From Acidimicrobiaceae bacterium (GTDB lineage: Bacteria > Actinomycetota > Acidimicrobiia > Acidimicrobiales > Ilumatobacteraceae): a DNA stretch of 64,000 nt. Within the stretch, counting starts at the first letter, position 1. Each line of letters opens with the position of its first letter. The DNA lies in contig JADKGZ010000018.1 in assembly GCA_016722025.1 (NCBI GenBank), forward strand, positions 1 to 64,000, given 5' to 3'. Positions 41,166 through 48,854 of the stretch are shown here, piece after piece. The notes below the pieces were generated by a model, which made no database searches, was not told the origin of the DNA, and saw nothing but the letters and a program-made list of their open reading frames with translations. The position numbers and the translations under genes were made by a program.

Positions 41166-41945
41166 CTACTGCTGGCGGCCGCGTTGTTGGATGGCGAGGC
41201 GGCGGGCCTCTACGTGTTCGGGGCTGAACATCTCGCGCTGCCAGCGGGCGGCGTTGGTGGCCTCGAGCTGCCAGCCGGGCTGATCGCCGTGGATCTCGCC
41301 GTACGTGGCGCGGATCTGACGGACGCCGGGCTGGTCGTTGCCGACGATGTCGCGGGCCAGCTGGCGGGTGAACGGCAGCAGATCGAGGTGGGCGACGACG
41401 TGGTTGACGAGGCCGAAGTGCAGCGCTTCCTCGGCCAGCATGAAGTTGCCGGTGAAGCTCATCTCCCGGGCGCGGCGAACGCCGATGGCCTGCGGCAACA
41501 GCACGGTCAGACCCCACCCGGGCATCACACCGACGCGTGAGTGCGTGTCGCCGAACTTGGCGAGCTCGCTGGCGACGAGGAAGTCGCAGTTGAGTGCCAG
41601 CTCGAAGCCGCCGGTGATGGCCACGCCGTTGACGGCCCCGATGACAGGCTTGGTCATGGCAGGAAACGGGCCGCGCACGCCATCGCGGTTCGGTCGGCCA
41701 TCGGCCCCTGTCGCGCCGAGGTTGCCACCGGTGGAGCCGAGCTCCTTCAGATCGAGGCCGGCGCAGAACGCCGGGTCGCTGCCGGTGAGGATGACGACAT
41801 CGACCTCGGCGTCCGCGTCGGCTTCACGCATGCGTTGCGGGAGCAGGCGCAGCACCTCGCTGGACAACGCGTTGCGCGCCTCTGGCCGGTTGAGGGTGAT
41901 GGTGGCGATGCGTTCGCTCACCTCGTACACGACGACGTCAGACAT
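41166..41945 (-). CDS. Enoyl-CoA hydratase/isomerase family protein
   Basis: A 259-residue crotonase-fold enzyme. The oxyanion-hole segment is AFCAGLDLKELG, and KPVIGAVNGVAITGGFELALNCDFLVAS contains the second oxyanion glycine pair. THSRVGVMPGWGLTVLLPQAIG lines the active site; the second Glu position typical of hydratases is replaced here (GVMPGWG), so a pure hydratase activity is not assured. It acts on acyl-CoA in fatty-acid or aromatic degradation. The start is ATG 41945. It overlaps no neighbour; the tandem array lies at its 3' end. Confidence 0.9.
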   Translation of the reverse strand: MSDVVVYEVSERIATITLNRPEARNALSSEVLRLLPQRMREADADAEVDVVILTGSDPAFCAGLDLKELGSTGGNLGATGADGRPNRDGVRGPFPAMTKPVIGAVNGVAITGGFELALNCDFLVASELAKFGDTHSRVGVMPGWGLTVLLPQAIGVRRAREMSFTGNFMLAEEALHFGLVNHVVAHLDLLPFTRQLARDIVGNDQPGVRQIRATYGEIHGDQPGWQLEATNAARWQREMFSPEHVEARRLAIQQRGRQQ

Positions 41946-42006
41946 GGCCCGACCCTGCCACAGCGCTGTTGGGCGCGACGAGCCGCAGCACGCTCGCCGG
42001 TGAGGC

Positions 42007-42581
42007 TCAGCGCAGGTCGGCCAACTTCACCAGCGTTGCAGCGATCCAGCCGCCGAGCACCCCGAGGTGATCGTCGAGCAGGGTGTTGGCACCGTCGGCC
42101 AACGTCACCTCGGCCAGTTCGTAGAGGCCCTCGTACGTCACCTCCACCGCGTGGTCGGGAGTGCTGCGGCTCTCCTCGGCGAACGCGATCTCCACCGTCA
42201 CCCCCGCCCGCTCGAGACGACCATCGCCGATGAGCGGGCTCAGCTCTTCGGTGGCGCCGTGTGCGCCGGCTCGGGCGGCTCGAGCATGTTCTGCACCCGG
42301 AACACGATCTCGATCTCGATGGCGGGTTGCCGCTCGAGCACCTCGTCGACGTACCACTGGCGATATGCGGTCTGGCTCCATGACGGCCAGTCGAACGTGA
42401 TGTGCGCCACCACATGTGGCGGCAGGCCTTCGCCGGGCAGGCCGTAACTCGTCTCCCACGTCAGGTCGCCGAGGAGGATGTCGGACTGGAAGTGCTCCTC
42501 GAACGGCTGGCGTTCGAGGAACGCAGCCTCGAACGCGTCGCGCAGCGCACTGATGGCATCGGTGAAGACGTGGTCGAGCAT
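42007..42581 (-). CDS. Conserved hypothetical protein, frameshifted
   Basis: No family recognised. The first part (ATG 42581) reads MLDHVFTDAISALRDAFEAA and continues to MLEPPEPAHTAPP; the second part, in the next frame, begins EELSPLIGDGRLERAGVTVE and ends WIAATLVKLADLR. Neither half has its own start or stop in a sensible place, and one missing base near 42250-42258 would join them into 191 residues. The protein looks soluble, with beta-rich segments (VVAHITFDWPSWS, EIEIVFRVQ, TVEIAFAEE, VEVTYEGLYELAEVTL). It is divergent from the hydratase at 42633. Confidence 0.6.
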
Positions 42582-42632
42582 GCGCCTGCGACGGTAGCGG
42601 GCTGCGCCGGGTCGATGAGTACGGTTGCACTC

Positions 42633-43391
42633 ATGTCGCTCGTACTTGTCGATGTGGCCGACGGTGTCGCCACGCTCACGCTCAACAACCCTGCCGAACG
42701 CAACACGCTCACCGCTGCCATGGTGGCGGAGATCATCGGGGCAATGGACGACATCGAGTCCAACACCGCGGTTGGTGCACTGGTGGTCACCGGCACAGCG
42801 CCCGCCTTCTGCGCCGGTGCCAACCTGGGCAACCTGGCCGAATCCACCAAGGAGAGCCTGGGCGGCATCTATGAGGGCTTCCTGCGCATCGCCCGTAGCC
42901 CGCTCCCCACACTCGCGGCGGTGAACGGTGCTGCCGTCGGCGCCGGCATGAACCTGGCACTCGGATGCGACGTGCGCCTGGCAGCCCGTCGGGCCAAGTT
43001 CGACACCCGCTTCCTGCAGATCGGCATCCACCCCGGCGGCGGCCACACCTGGATGCTGCGCCGCATCGTCGGCCCACAGGCCACCTTCGCCGGCGTGGTG
43101 TTCGGTGAGGTGATGGATGGCCCCGAGGCCGAGCGCGTCGGCCTGGTGCACCGCTGCTACGACGATGACCAGCTGCTCGCGGCCGCACAGGAGATGGCGG
43201 CCCGTGCCGCCACCGCGCCGCGCGAACTGCTGATCGAAGTCAAGAAGACCATCCAGGACATGGCCGACGTCGGCACCCACCCCGAAGCGGTGGATCGTGA
43301 GCTGGTGCCCCAGGTGTGGAGCACCCGTCAACCCTGGTTCGCGCAGCGCATCGCCGCGTTGCAGGCGAAAATCAGCTCCAAGAAGGGCTGA
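42633..43391 (+). CDS. Enoyl-CoA hydratase/isomerase family protein
   Basis: A 252-residue crotonase-superfamily protein beginning MSLVLVDVADGVATLTLNNPAERN. The oxyanion-hole motif is AFCAGANLGNL; LPTLAAVNGAAVGAGMNLALGCDVRLAA and FLQIGIHPGGGHTWMLRRIVG form the acyl-CoA pocket. In the second motif a His/Pro pair replaces the usual catalytic Glu, so the reaction may not be a hydration. The start ATG 42633 fits the family; ATG 42615 is in frame and possible. It is likely part of fatty-acid or branched-acid metabolism with the other hydratase nearby. Confidence 0.9.
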   Translation: MSLVLVDVADGVATLTLNNPAERNTLTAAMVAEIIGAMDDIESNTAVGALVVTGTAPAFCAGANLGNLAESTKESLGGIYEGFLRIARSPLPTLAAVNGAAVGAGMNLALGCDVRLAARRAKFDTRFLQIGIHPGGGHTWMLRRIVGPQATFAGVVFGEVMDGPEAERVGLVHRCYDDDQLLAAAQEMAARAATAPRELLIEVKKTIQDMADVGTHPEAVDRELVPQVWSTRQPWFAQRIAALQAKISSKKG

Positions 43392-43513
43392 CGCGCAGCG
43401 CGTCCAAAAGCGCGCAGAACTGTTACGGAAAGTCCCTACCTGGCCGCCGGCCCTTGGTCTACCGTTCGCGTACGGAGAGCAGCAGTACGTTCCGAAATCA
43501 CACGGAGGTACCT

Positions 43514-43831
43514 ATGAGCCAGCGCCATCGCAACCAAGAGGCGGTTCCACCGCCGAAAGTGGATGCACAGGCACACGCCCACAACGAGCGGCATCGCATC
43601 AACAGCGAGTTGCATGCCGTTGCGGCCCAAGTGAGTGCGGGCTACGAGCCCGACGAGGTGCACGAGCCAGGCCGGGCCTGGGTGCCGCCGCACCATCACG
43701 ACGCCGAGCGCGGCAAGAAGAGCGCCATGGCCAAGCCGCTGCGTCACTGGAAGGTGAAGGACTGGAAGCGGCGGACCGCGGTGCGCAAGGCGAAGGCGCA
43801 AGCCACTCGCCTCGTTGCCGAACAAGCCTGA
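43514..43831 (+). CDS. Small charged hypothetical protein
   Basis: A 105-residue hydrophilic protein without a recognised family. It is rich in His (HAHNERHRIN, WVPPHHHDAERGKK) and ends in a basic stretch (HWKVKDWKRRTAVRKAKAQATRL) that could contact nucleic acid. The ATG 43514 has a very good ribosome binding site (GGAGGT, spacing five) and a 122-base upstream region without another gene, so it is likely expressed. It is convergent with the acetyltransferase gene. Confidence 0.65.
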   Translation: MSQRHRNQEAVPPPKVDAQAHAHNERHRINSELHAVAAQVSAGYEPDEVHEPGRAWVPPHHHDAERGKKSAMAKPLRHWKVKDWKRRTAVRKAKAQATRLVAEQA

Positions 43832-43855
43832 CCAACCGCTCGGTCGGCCGCCGGC

Positions 43856-44482
43856 TCACAACCAGGCGGCCGACAGTTCGGCGCGGCGAGCCTGCCACTC
43901 CTCGGCGGTGATGCCGTAGCGAACGTGGTCTTCCCACGCGCCGTTGATCTCGAGGAAGCGTTGTGCGACCCCTTCCTCGCGCAGCGCCAGCACTTCCACC
44001 ACTCGTCGGCTGTTGAAGTTGCGCGGCACGATGCAGATCTCGAGCCGGTGGAGGTGCAACTGCTCGAACGAGAACCGCATCACGGTGGCGACGCCTTCTG
44101 CGATGTACCGATGCCCGGCCTTGGCGCGGTCGATCCAGTAGCCGATGGTGCCACCTTGATGCGCACCGCGCACGATGCCGTTGAGGTTCACCTCGCCGGC
44201 GAGGTCGGCGCCGACGAAGAGGCCGAACCCGAAGGCGATGCCCATCTGCCGGTCGCGGTCGCGTGCGCTGCAGCGCGAACTGAACGCGTCGCGATCGCGG
44301 GTGGGGTCGAGCAGGTTGGCGGGGCGCAGCGGCTCCCAGGGGGTGAGCCATTGCTCGTTGCGCTGGCGCACCTCGCTCCACTGCTGCCAGTCTGCGGCGG
44401 TGAGCGGGCGCAGCATCACGCGGCGCCCATAGAGCCTGATGGCGCCACCCGTCGGCGCCGAAGGGTGACCGCGCCCGCTCAT
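43856..44482 (-). CDS. GNAT acetyltransferase, RimJ/RimL type
   Basis: A 208-residue N-acetyltransferase. It starts MSGRGHPSAPTG at ATG 44482, with VMLRPLTAADWQQWSEVRQRN, GTIGYWIDRAKAGHRYIAEGVATVM (acetyl-CoA loop region) and HRLEICIVPRNFNSRRVVEVLALREEGVAQRFLEINGAWEDHVRYGI, the standard RimJ/RimL ending. It acetylates the N-terminus of a ribosomal or other protein, or a small molecule. The start overlaps the upstream stop (ATGA), coupling it to the DUF501 gene group. Confidence 0.9.
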   Translation of the reverse strand: MSGRGHPSAPTGGAIRLYGRRVMLRPLTAADWQQWSEVRQRNEQWLTPWEPLRPANLLDPTRDRDAFSSRCSARDRDRQMGIAFGFGLFVGADLAGEVNLNGIVRGAHQGGTIGYWIDRAKAGHRYIAEGVATVMRFSFEQLHLHRLEICIVPRNFNSRRVVEVLALREEGVAQRFLEINGAWEDHVRYGITAEEWQARRAELSAAWL

Positions 44483-44964
44483 GGGGCCACCGCATCGCTG
44501 ACGACCGTGAGCTGAACTGCCTGCAGGCCCCGGAGCGTCGCGACCAGCGCACAGCACACGCCGAGGATGTGGTGCACCTCGGCGGCGGGCAGCCCCGGGT
44601 TGCGGGCGCGGTTGGCGAGGGCCTCGGTGGCGAGGGTGCGGAACACTTCCTCGGCGGCGCCGCGCGACACATCGAACGGCAAGCCTTCCGAATGGCCGAC
44701 CTCGGTGTCGACCAGTGCCTGCAGCCCGGGCCCGCACACCTCGATGCTGTCGGCGAACGTGGAACTGGGGACTTCTCGCGTGACGTCTTCGATGTGATCC
44801 ATGAAGATGCCGATGGCGTTGGTGAGCTCCTCGGGCAGCGGGGGGTCGGCCGCGATCATGGCTGCCAGCGTGTCGGTGCCGATGGGCACGGTGTAGCGCG
44901 CGCCGGCCTCACGATCGGCGAACACGGTGTCGCGCTGGCCCAGGCTGACGTGCAACGTGGTCAC
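44479..44964 (-). CDS. Conserved hypothetical protein next to DUF501
   Basis: A 161-residue soluble protein with no family I can name. It begins VTTLHVSLGQRDTVFADREAG at GTG 44964, which overlaps the DUF501 stop (GTGA). It contains acidic and amphipathic stretches such as PLPEELTNAIGIFMDHIEDVTREVP and a Cys-containing AEVHHILGVCCALVATLRGL near the end. In many actinobacteria DUF501 is followed by an exopolyphosphatase gene; this protein lacks Ppx/GppA motifs, so it is something else. It is co-transcribed with its neighbours. Confidence 0.7.
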   Translation of the reverse strand: MTTLHVSLGQRDTVFADREAGARYTVPIGTDTLAAMIAADPPLPEELTNAIGIFMDHIEDVTREVPSSTFADSIEVCGPGLQALVDTEVGHSEGLPFDVSRGAAEEVFRTLATEALANRARNPGLPAAEVHHILGVCCALVATLRGLQAVQLTVVSDAVAP

Positions 44965-45494
44965 GCCGGCGCCTGCTCGCCCTGGTCGTTGATAGCACTG
45001 TCGTTGATGGCACTGTCGTTGATGGCACCGGGGTCGTCGGCCGCCTCGGCCAGCTTGGCTGCCACCCACCGGCCCACCGGGTCGTCGCCGCCCGCGAGGT
45101 GGTAGGCGTAGTGCGCGTGCAGGCACTTCACGCCGGTGCGCGTGCCGGCCACGCCCCCCGACGGCCGCGGGCCTGCGTGCCCTTGCGGGATCGCCGAGTC
45201 GCGCTCGGCGGCGTACCGTGCGTGGGCCGCCGCCAGCTCGGCGGCAGGGATGGCGGCCTCTGCGGCGCGGACGCCGCCCGCGGCCTCCAATCGGCTGACC
45301 CTGCGCAGTGCGTCCTTGCCGGCCAACCAGTACAGCGTGGGCATCGGACGCCCGTTGAACATCAACGGGTCGTTGCGCAGCACGACCGGCTCGCCCGACG
45401 CGTCGCGGACGACGACTTCGAAGGTGGCTTCCGGCTCGCGCCCGAGCAACTCGGCAACGCGCCGGGCATCGTGTGAGGCAGCACGGGTGGCCAT
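44961..45494 (-). CDS. DUF501 family protein
   Basis: A 177-residue protein of the actinobacterial DUF501 family, recognised by FNGRPMPTLYWLAGKDALRRVSRLEAAGGV, AAAHARYAAERD and GVAGTRTGVKCLHAHYAYHLAGGDDPVGRWV. The conserved Cys-His pair in KCLHAHYA could bind metal. Function unknown. The start is ATG 45494; the frame continues upstream but without homology. The C-terminal tail has a pentapeptide repeat (SAIND) from a 15-bp tandem array. It is located between coxG and the unknown gene at 44479. Confidence 0.85.
   Translation of the reverse strand: MATRAASHDARRVAELLGREPEATFEVVVRDASGEPVVLRNDPLMFNGRPMPTLYWLAGKDALRRVSRLEAAGGVRAAEAAIPAAELAAAHARYAAERDSAIPQGHAGPRPSGGVAGTRTGVKCLHAHYAYHLAGGDDPVGRWVAAKLAEAADDPGAINDSAINDSAINDQGEQAPA
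44988..45030. repeat. 15-bp tandem repeat in the DUF501 tail
   Basis: Nearly three copies of a 15-base unit (44988-45002, 45003-45017, 45018-45030) encode the repeated pentapeptide SAIND at the C-terminus of the DUF501 protein. The core domain is not affected. Confidence 0.8.
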
Positions 45495-45507
45495 GGTGGC
45501 CTGGGGA

Positions 45508-46212
45508 CTACTTGCGCAGACGCCGCAGGACGAGCAGCAGCACCACGAGCCCACCGAACAGCGGCAGCAGGCGCTTCAGCACTGCCGATCCGGCGACATC
45601 GCTGAGCTCGATGGGCTCCGCGGCGGGGCCTTGGATCTTGCGCACGGTGGGCGCCACCGGTGGTTGGTCGGTGGGTGCGGCGTCACCCGCGTCGGTGGCC
45701 GGCGTGGTGGGTGCTGCGGGCACCGGCTCGGCCGTCGCCGCTGCCGCGGGTTCATCGACCTCGGCATCGAGCATGGTGTTGAGGTTGTGGGCGAAGTCGG
45801 ACATCAACTTCTCGCTGGTGTCGCGGATGACGCCCAAGCGGCCGAACTGGGCCACCTTGCCGGTGAGCTTGATGTCGGACTCGACCAGCACTTTGGTGAC
45901 TTCGGGCGACACTGCGTGCAGCGTGGCCGTGATGAGCGCTTCGGCGTTGCCCTTGCCACCGGTGTCGCGGCCTTCGCCCTTCAGCACTGCGCGGTGGTTG
46001 ACGTCGTCGCGCTCCAGGAAGTGTGCCTGGCCCTTGAACTGCGTGGAGATGGGCCCCAGCTTGAGCTTGACGACGCCGCGGTACATGTCGCCTTCGATCT
46101 CCTGCAGCTCGGCACCCTTCATGCACGGGGCGATGCGTTCGACGTTGGTGAGCACGGCCCAGGTGTGCTCGATGGAGCGATGGACGGTGAACTCGTTCAG
46201 CAGTGGTTCCAT
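45508..46212 (-). CDS. coxG: CoxG: SRPBCC-family CO-dehydrogenase accessory protein
   Basis: A 234-residue CoxG homologue. The START-like domain covers MEPLLNEFTVHRSIEHTWAVLTNVERIAPCMKGAELQ through LTGKVAQFGRLGVIRDTSEKLMSDFAHNL, the CoxG signature. A Pro/Ala/Thr-rich linker and one C-terminal membrane helix (LLPLFGGLVVLLLVL) follow and would anchor the protein at the inner membrane. CoxG recruits the CO dehydrogenase to the membrane and passes electrons to the quinone pool. The ATG 46212 has GGAGGAT upstream and overlaps the MobA-like stop. Confidence 0.92.
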   Translation of the reverse strand: MEPLLNEFTVHRSIEHTWAVLTNVERIAPCMKGAELQEIEGDMYRGVVKLKLGPISTQFKGQAHFLERDDVNHRAVLKGEGRDTGGKGNAEALITATLHAVSPEVTKVLVESDIKLTGKVAQFGRLGVIRDTSEKLMSDFAHNLNTMLDAEVDEPAAAATAEPVPAAPTTPATDAGDAAPTDQPPVAPTVRKIQGPAAEPIELSDVAGSAVLKRLLPLFGGLVVLLLVLRRLRK

Positions 46213-46763
46213 CGGGCGAGATCCTCCAGCGTGTCGATGTCGGCCACCGATCCTACGCAGCTCACCGAGCAGACCCACTCCGGATGATCGCGTATGAGGC
46301 TGCGGGCGCCTTCGTCACCGCTGGTGGGGAGCAACGGCCACACCGGCGCGGCCAACCGCACCGGGTTGGGGCCGGGTGTGCCGTCATACGTGGCGATGAC
46401 GATGCGACAGTCGGCCGCTGCCTGGGCCACTGCTCGCCAGGCAGCAGCGGTGACGAAGGGTTGGTCGGCGAGCCCGATGGTGACGGCGGAGGCGCCGAGC
46501 TCGCGGGCGGCGGCCACCGCCACCTGCACCGAGCTGGCCTGGCCGGTGGCCCAGGCAGCGTTGTGACGCACCACCGTGTGCGCCGTCCAGGGCAGTGCGA
46601 CGGCGCCCGTGACGATCACCACATGATCGAAACCGGCAGCCTGCACCTGGTGCAACGCCCATTCCCACACCGGCTTGCCGCGCAGGATGCCGAGCAGCTT
46701 GTGCTCGTTGCCGGCGAAGCGAGTACCGCCGCCGGCAGCGAGAAGAGCGGCGACGGCGGGCAC
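46197..46763 (-). CDS. MobA-like molybdenum-cofactor nucleotidyltransferase
   Basis: A 188-residue NTP-transferase of the MocA/MobA-like type. The N-terminal loop is LLAAGGGTRFAGNEHKLLGIL with the Gly-rich NTP site; VVIVTGAVALPW, GLADQPFVT and YDGTPGPNPVRL complete the fold. MocA-like enzymes add CMP to molybdopterin for xanthine-oxidase-family enzymes, and the location just before coxG and near xdhC genes fits cofactor maturation for the CO dehydrogenase encoded at 55.7-59.5 kb. Confidence 0.88.
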   Translation of the reverse strand: MPAVAALLAAGGGTRFAGNEHKLLGILRGKPVWEWALHQVQAAGFDHVVIVTGAVALPWTAHTVVRHNAAWATGQASSVQVAVAAARELGASAVTIGLADQPFVTAAAWRAVAQAAADCRIVIATYDGTPGPNPVRLAAPVWPLLPTSGDEGARSLIRDHPEWVCSVSCVGSVADIDTLEDLARWNHC

Positions 46764-47060
46764 GTGGCGGAGCTTAGGCCACCTCGATGGGCGCCAACGG
46801 GTGTCTCATCGCACTCGATCGACATGACGAAATGATGACGAAATCTTCACCGCGACGTTGATTGTTGCAGTTTCATGTCGCTATGGTTGCGGCCTGTTAC
46901 ATCAGCCGGTCGCATTCGTTCGCGTCCGGGTGGCCGACACACCAACGCGGTGGCGCTCTCGTTTGGCGTCTTCGCCGTGGAAGAGGGTTGCAGACCCTTG
47001 TTCACGTCCGAACGACACTCACCTCGGTGAGTGCGACCATGAGAGAGGAACGTCACCATC
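46764..47060 (+). other. 297-base upstream/leader region of the NlpC/P60 gene
   Basis: This is the longest gap in the window and holds no gene. A likely promoter lies at 46858-46887, implying a leader of about 170 bases. The leader contains two hairpins: AGGGT/ACCCT around five bases (46984-46998) and CACTCAC/GTGAGTG around CTCG (47016-47033), the latter just before the ribosome binding site. A regulatory RNA is possible but not identified. Confidence 0.5.
46858..46887 (+). promoter_or_regulatory. Predicted promoter of the NlpC/P60 gene
   Basis: TTGATT (46858-46863) and TATGGT (46882-46887) are separated by 18 bases and resemble vegetative -35 and -10 elements. They stand in an AT-richer patch. 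No other promoter-like pair is as convincing in this gap. Confidence 0.4.
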
Positions 47061-47729
47061 ATGACGGTTCGTCACACCGTGCACGCAACAGTTCTCGCCG
47101 CATCGCTCGCTCTGGGCTGTGCAGCACTTCCGGCAGCGGCGTCCGCTGCACCGGCCACCCCGTCGGTGGCAAGCCCTTCGGTCGTCGTCGCCGGCGCCGA
47201 TGGCCTGGCCGGGTACGCCAACAACGCGCTCGCGCAGTGGGCCAGGTACGCGCAGGCCGGCAACTCCGATGCGTTCACTCAGTTCGCCTCCATCCGCGAT
47301 GGTGTCGCTGCCGAGGCGGCCAACCGCTTGGGCCTCGATGTCGCCCGCATGCAGTTGGCATGGCGCAACGCCGATGCTCCGCACCAGGTTGCGCTGATGG
47401 CCGCGTTCGCCGAGTTGGGCACCCCGTACCGCCGCAACACCAGTTCGCCCGGTGTCGGGTTCGACTGCTCGGGCCTCACCACCTACGCGTGGGGCCAGGC
47501 CGGGGTGAAGCTCTTCCGCCAGAGTCGTACGCAGATCAACAACGCCAAGGCAGTCACTCGTGAGACGGCACAGGCCGGCGATCTGGTGTACTACCCGGGG
47601 CACGTGATGATGTATCTCGGCATCGACAACGCCATCATCCACGCACCGTTCACCGGGCGCAACGTGGAAGTCGACTTCATCTCCAAGAGCAGGGTCAACT
47701 CGGTTCGCTTCGGCAACCCGATGGGTTGA
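47061..47729 (+). CDS. Secreted NlpC/P60 peptidoglycan hydrolase
   Basis: A 222-residue exported cysteine peptidase. The signal peptide is MTVRHTVHATVLAASLALGCAALPAAASA. The NlpC/P60 domain fills the second half: AFAELGTPYRRNT, FDCSGLTTYAWGQAG (catalytic Cys), GDLVYYPGHVMMYLG (catalytic His) and NAIIHAP (third residue). It cleaves D-Glu/meso-Dap type bonds in the wall and probably helps cell separation. Start ATG 47061 follows GAGAGGA. It is convergent with the xdhC-type gene, four bases away. Confidence 0.92.
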   Translation: MTVRHTVHATVLAASLALGCAALPAAASAAPATPSVASPSVVVAGADGLAGYANNALAQWARYAQAGNSDAFTQFASIRDGVAAEAANRLGLDVARMQLAWRNADAPHQVALMAAFAELGTPYRRNTSSPGVGFDCSGLTTYAWGQAGVKLFRQSRTQINNAKAVTRETAQAGDLVYYPGHVMMYLGIDNAIIHAPFTGRNVEVDFISKSRVNSVRFGNPMG

Positions 47730-47733
47730 GCCG

Positions 47734-48540
47734 TCAGCCGTGAATCGGCCCCACCGCGTCGCGCAACGACGGTGTGGCCCGGCCGGTTCGGCGGGCGATG
47801 ATCTCCGCGCAGATCGAGATGGCCGTTTCCTCGGGCGTGCGGGCACCGAGATCGAGACCGATCGGCGACATCAGGCGGGCCAGCTGATCTGCGTGGGTGA
47901 CGCCCACTTCGGCCAGCCGCTGCAACCGCGTGGCGTGCGTTGTGCGGCTGCCCATCACACCGATGTAGCCGGCCGTGGTGGCCAGCGCTCCCTGCACCGC
48001 GGGGACGTCGAACTTCGGGTCGTGCGTGAGGATGCACACCGCATCGCGCGGGGCCAACGTGTGCCCTCGCTCGGCGAACACCGGCCCGGGCCATGACACG
48101 AGCACTTCGTCGGCCATCGGGAATCGCCGACGAGTGGCGAAGATCTCGCGCGCATCGCACACCAGCACCCGGTAGCCCAACACCTTGGCGACCTTGGCCA
48201 GGGCCGCCGTGAAGTCGACGGCGCCGAAGATCCACATCTGCGGCGGTGGCGCCCAGCTCTCGATGAAGGCCACGACGACCGGCGTGCCCGCCAGGTCCTC
48301 AGGGGTGGTCTCTCCGTTGGGGCCGTAGTGACGGATGCCGCTACGACCCGCCTCCAGCTCGCCGAGCGCGTCGCGGGCGGCAATGCGATCGAGCTCGGGG
48401 CTGCCGAGCGTGCCCAGTGGCGCAGCGCCAGGGGCGACCAACAGCTTGCTGCCGATGCCCGCCCCTTCGATGACGGTGACCAGAGCGACAGGCTGCTCGC
48501 TGCGGATGCGCTCGTTGAGCTGCTCGTACATCGGGTTCAC
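47734..48540 (-). CDS. XdhC/CoxF-type maturation protein (long form)
   Basis: A 268-residue XdhC-family protein. The N-terminal XdhC_CoxI region has PVALVTVIEGAGIGSKLLVAP, and the C-terminal Rossmann domain has WIFGAVDFTAALAKVAKVLGYRVLVCDARE, ILTHDPKFDVPAVQGAL, YIGVMGSRTTHATRL and GLDLGARTPEETAISICAEIIARR. Such proteins bind molybdenum cofactor and insert or sulfurate it in xanthine-oxidase-family enzymes. The start GTG 48540 overlaps the upstream stop; ATG 48531 is also possible. It is the last gene of the coxD-coxE-xdhC-xdhC cluster. Confidence 0.9.
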   Translation of the reverse strand: MNPMYEQLNERIRSEQPVALVTVIEGAGIGSKLLVAPGAAPLGTLGSPELDRIAARDALGELEAGRSGIRHYGPNGETTPEDLAGTPVVVAFIESWAPPPQMWIFGAVDFTAALAKVAKVLGYRVLVCDAREIFATRRRFPMADEVLVSWPGPVFAERGHTLAPRDAVCILTHDPKFDVPAVQGALATTAGYIGVMGSRTTHATRLQRLAEVGVTHADQLARLMSPIGLDLGARTPEETAISICAEIIARRTGRATPSLRDAVGPIHG

Positions 48541-48854
48541 CAGTCGAGGGGTTCGATGAACAGGCGGATGATGCCCCCGCATGTGAGGCCGACTGCGAAC
48601 GCGTCGTCGTCGCTGTAGCCGAAGGTGACCACCCGCGCCGGGGCATCGCCGTGCAGGATCGCCAACGCCTCGGCCACGACGGCGCTCTCCACGCACCCTC
48701 CGCTGACGCTGCCGGTCACCTCGCCGGCCTCGTTGACGGCCATCGCCGCGCCCGGCAACCGTGGGCCGGACCCTTCGATGTCGACGACCCTGGCGATGGC
48801 GACGCGGGCGCCGGTTGCCCGCCACCGGTCGATGTCGTCGAGCAGCTCTTTCAT
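48537..48854 (-). CDS. XdhC/CoxI domain protein (short form)
   Basis: A 105-residue stand-alone XdhC_CoxI domain: MKELLDDIDRWRATGARVAIARVV, GSGPRLPGAAMAVNEAGEVTGSVSGGCVESAVV and FGYSDDDAFAVGLTCGGIIRLFIEPLD. The SGGCVE and GLTCGG cysteines are the conserved pair of this domain, thought to take part in cofactor sulfuration. The ATG 48854 overlaps the coxE stop (ATGA). In many cox clusters, the short and long forms are adjacent, as here. Confidence 0.9.
   Translation of the reverse strand: MKELLDDIDRWRATGARVAIARVVDIEGSGPRLPGAAMAVNEAGEVTGSVSGGCVESAVVAEALAILHGDAPARVVTFGYSDDDAFAVGLTCGGIIRLFIEPLDW

Noticed and set aside
46860..47060. c-di-AMP (ydaO-type) riboswitch before the NlpC/P60 gene
   Set aside because: A short stretch near 47005-47026 vaguely resembles the 3' part of the class, but the 5' conserved parts are not found in the right order. 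Not supportable without a covariance search.
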